Assembly (NCBI GenBank): GCA_023238725.1
Contig: CM041531.1
Location: 7,663,113 to 7,727,112, forward strand
Source: Scortum barcoo
Lineage: Eukaryota; Chordata; Actinopteri; Centrarchiformes; Terapontidae
Length of the DNA: 64,000 nt
Direction: 5' to 3'
This document shows positions 62,701-64,000 of the stretch, piece after piece. A program made the translations under genes and the position numbers. The notes under the pieces are model-generated. The model saw nothing but the letters and a program-made list of their open reading frames with translations. It did no database searches and was not told where the DNA came from. Position 1 is the stretch's first letter. Every line of letters begins with the position of its first letter.

Positions 62701-63639
62701 AGAGCGTCTGTCTGCTGACCATCTGTTATGACGGACACTTCTTGGCGTGATCTTGTTAATTAAACGCAAACAAGACGTAATTGACAACTTCTCATTTTGT
62801 TTTTTTAGAGCCGGACGGTGAAGAAAGGAAAGTTTGGGTGTTTGAAATGGGAAAAAAAGCAGTACAGAGGGAACATCCCGTCTGCGTGGACGTAATAATA
62901 CATCTTATTAGCTTTAGTTTATTTCAGGATGTTGTATCTTTACTCAAGGGGGCATTTAAACAAGATGCACAGCCTGTCTGACACTGTCGTCACAGATCCC
63001 ATTTTAGAAAGCTAATGGCTGCCTCGTCTACCCTGAGAGATTATAGTGGTGAAATACTTGGAGCAGGTCCAGAAAGGTTTTTATTATCTGCTCAAGAAAA
63101 CAGATTTAATTAAGTGTTACAGACTCAGCAGGTCAGTGGAGGTAGATGATGAATTTTCAGGCCTACTGGATGAAAACAAAAGCTGTTTTGAGCACAAACC
63201 ATCAGTTTTAGGTTATTATATCAGATTTAACAAACACTTGCTTTGTCATTTGTTGCTTTGTTAAGTTTCTCTGTAAACCAGGATGGTGAATGTAGTAAAG
63301 ACCACAAACTCCCGTGCAATGCCATATCTTAGATTTATCAATAGTTCAACGAGGAGAAAATATCTTAATCAAAAGGAACAAAATGATTTTGATGTACTAT
63401 TGACACTACTGTTCACCTCCATCATAACAAAGTCAAATCATCTCTTGCACAGTTTAGAGCAGCATTGATAAGAAGATGAATCGATCAGAAAATTACTTGG
63501 CAGCTGTTGTGATAACTGATTTATCTTTTTAAGAAAGAGAATGTAATCCCAGTTTCTCTGAATCTGGCTTCTCTAATGTCATTATTTGCTAGTTTTTTAT
63601 TTCTTTGTTGAAACTGAATATTAATATATATATATTTAT
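62701..63639. promoter_or_regulatory. cd151: Possible cd151 upstream region
   Basis: If 62543-62700 is the first exon, this is the proximal promoter side. No TATA box, CpG island or clear factor-binding cluster could be supported, and open frames here (62781-62981, 63046-63264) show no family resemblance. Mostly AT-rich sequence leading into the LINE. Confidence 0.2.
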
Positions 63640-64000
63640 TTCACATATAAGACTTTACATGGTCTGGCACCATCATATCTTAATGAATTGATAACTCCTT
63701 ATCATCCGACTAGAGTGCTGCGCTACTACTTGTAGTTCCCAGGGTTTCCAGAAGTAGTCTAGGGGGCAGAGCCTTCAGCTATCAGGCCCCTGTTCTCTGG
63801 AACCAGCTCCCAGTCTGGGTCCGAGAGGCAGACACAGTGTCAGTGTTTAAGAACAGACTTAAAACCTTCCTTTTTGATAAAGCTTATAGTTAGGGTGGCT
63901 CTTCCTCAGGTTTCTTATTTTTTTCCCCAGAAAGGTTTTTCCTGACCCGGTTTGAGGGTCTAAGGACAGAGGGTATCACAATTGTACAGACTGTAAAGCC
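63640..64000 (+). mobile_element. L2-like LINE 3' end, frameshifted, cut by window edge
   Basis: Encodes the C-terminal tail of a fish LINE-2-type ORF2 in pieces: LHGLAPSYLNELITPYHPT and VLR in one frame, then, after a stop and frameshift near 63760, GGRAFSYQAPVLWNQLP and VFKNRLKTFLFDKAYS before a stop near 63890. The rest is 3' flanking sequence typical of these elements and runs out of the window. The reverse-transcriptase and endonuclease domains are absent here, so the copy is 5'-truncated as is usual for LINE insertions. Not functional. Confidence 0.75.

Noticed and set aside
1..64000. CRISPR arrays, rRNA or tRNA genes, bacterial-type operons or phage genes
   Set aside because: Repeats found are microsatellites and eukaryotic transposons; no spaced direct-repeat array or RNA-gene signature was seen.

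Overview
The window reads as nuclear DNA from a bony fish, most likely a percomorph teleost. It has interrupted genes with GT-AG introns, many (CA)n tracts, a fish-type Tc1 element, L2-like LINE sequence, hAT-type and other MITE-like repeats, and no bacterial gene organisation. This rests on the sequence and on general knowledge of fish repeats; no database search was possible.

Only one gene is certain: a CD151 tetraspanin orthologue on the minus strand, running from about 62.7 kb (possible non-coding first exon) to about 41.25 kb (poly(A) signal). Seven coding exons (61082-60999, 56451-56260, 48011-47937, 44759-44655, 43157-42999, 42758-42672, 42553-42494) join in phase 0 into a 253-residue, four-pass membrane protein. 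That is the same length as human CD151, with the tetraspanin CCG motif, the PDSCC motif, juxtamembrane cysteines, one N-glycosylation sequon and a YRSL tail motif. Its introns (118 bp to 8.2 kb) hold microsatellites, a telomere-like (CCCTAA)4 tract, purine-rich tracts, a near-perfect 33-bp inverted repeat at 54.5 kb, a diverged duplicated pair at 52.3 and 54.1 kb, and an inverted-repeat element at 43.3-44.1 kb.

Region 1-41 kb lies downstream of cd151 and has no confidently recognisable gene. It holds a decayed Tc1-like element with intact ends (24966-26112), a MITE-like element (about 7411-7962), a hAT-type non-autonomous element (38819-39173), retroposon tails, poly-A tracts, and two weak exon candidates on the minus strand (14418-14670 and 33999-34221). 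Several non-repetitive GC-richer blocks (about 17.0-17.4, 26.9-27.2, 39.7-40.4 kb) could be regulatory, but conservation cannot be tested here.

Region 62.7-64 kb lies upstream of cd151 and ends in the C-terminal part and 3' flank of a frameshifted L2-like LINE on the plus strand, cut by the window edge. I found no operon, CRISPR array, rRNA, tRNA or new multi-gene system. The most useful leads are the hairpin at 54.5 kb, the possible cd151 first exon, the lineage substitution in the integrin-contact motif of CD151, and the two unexplained exon-like open frames.
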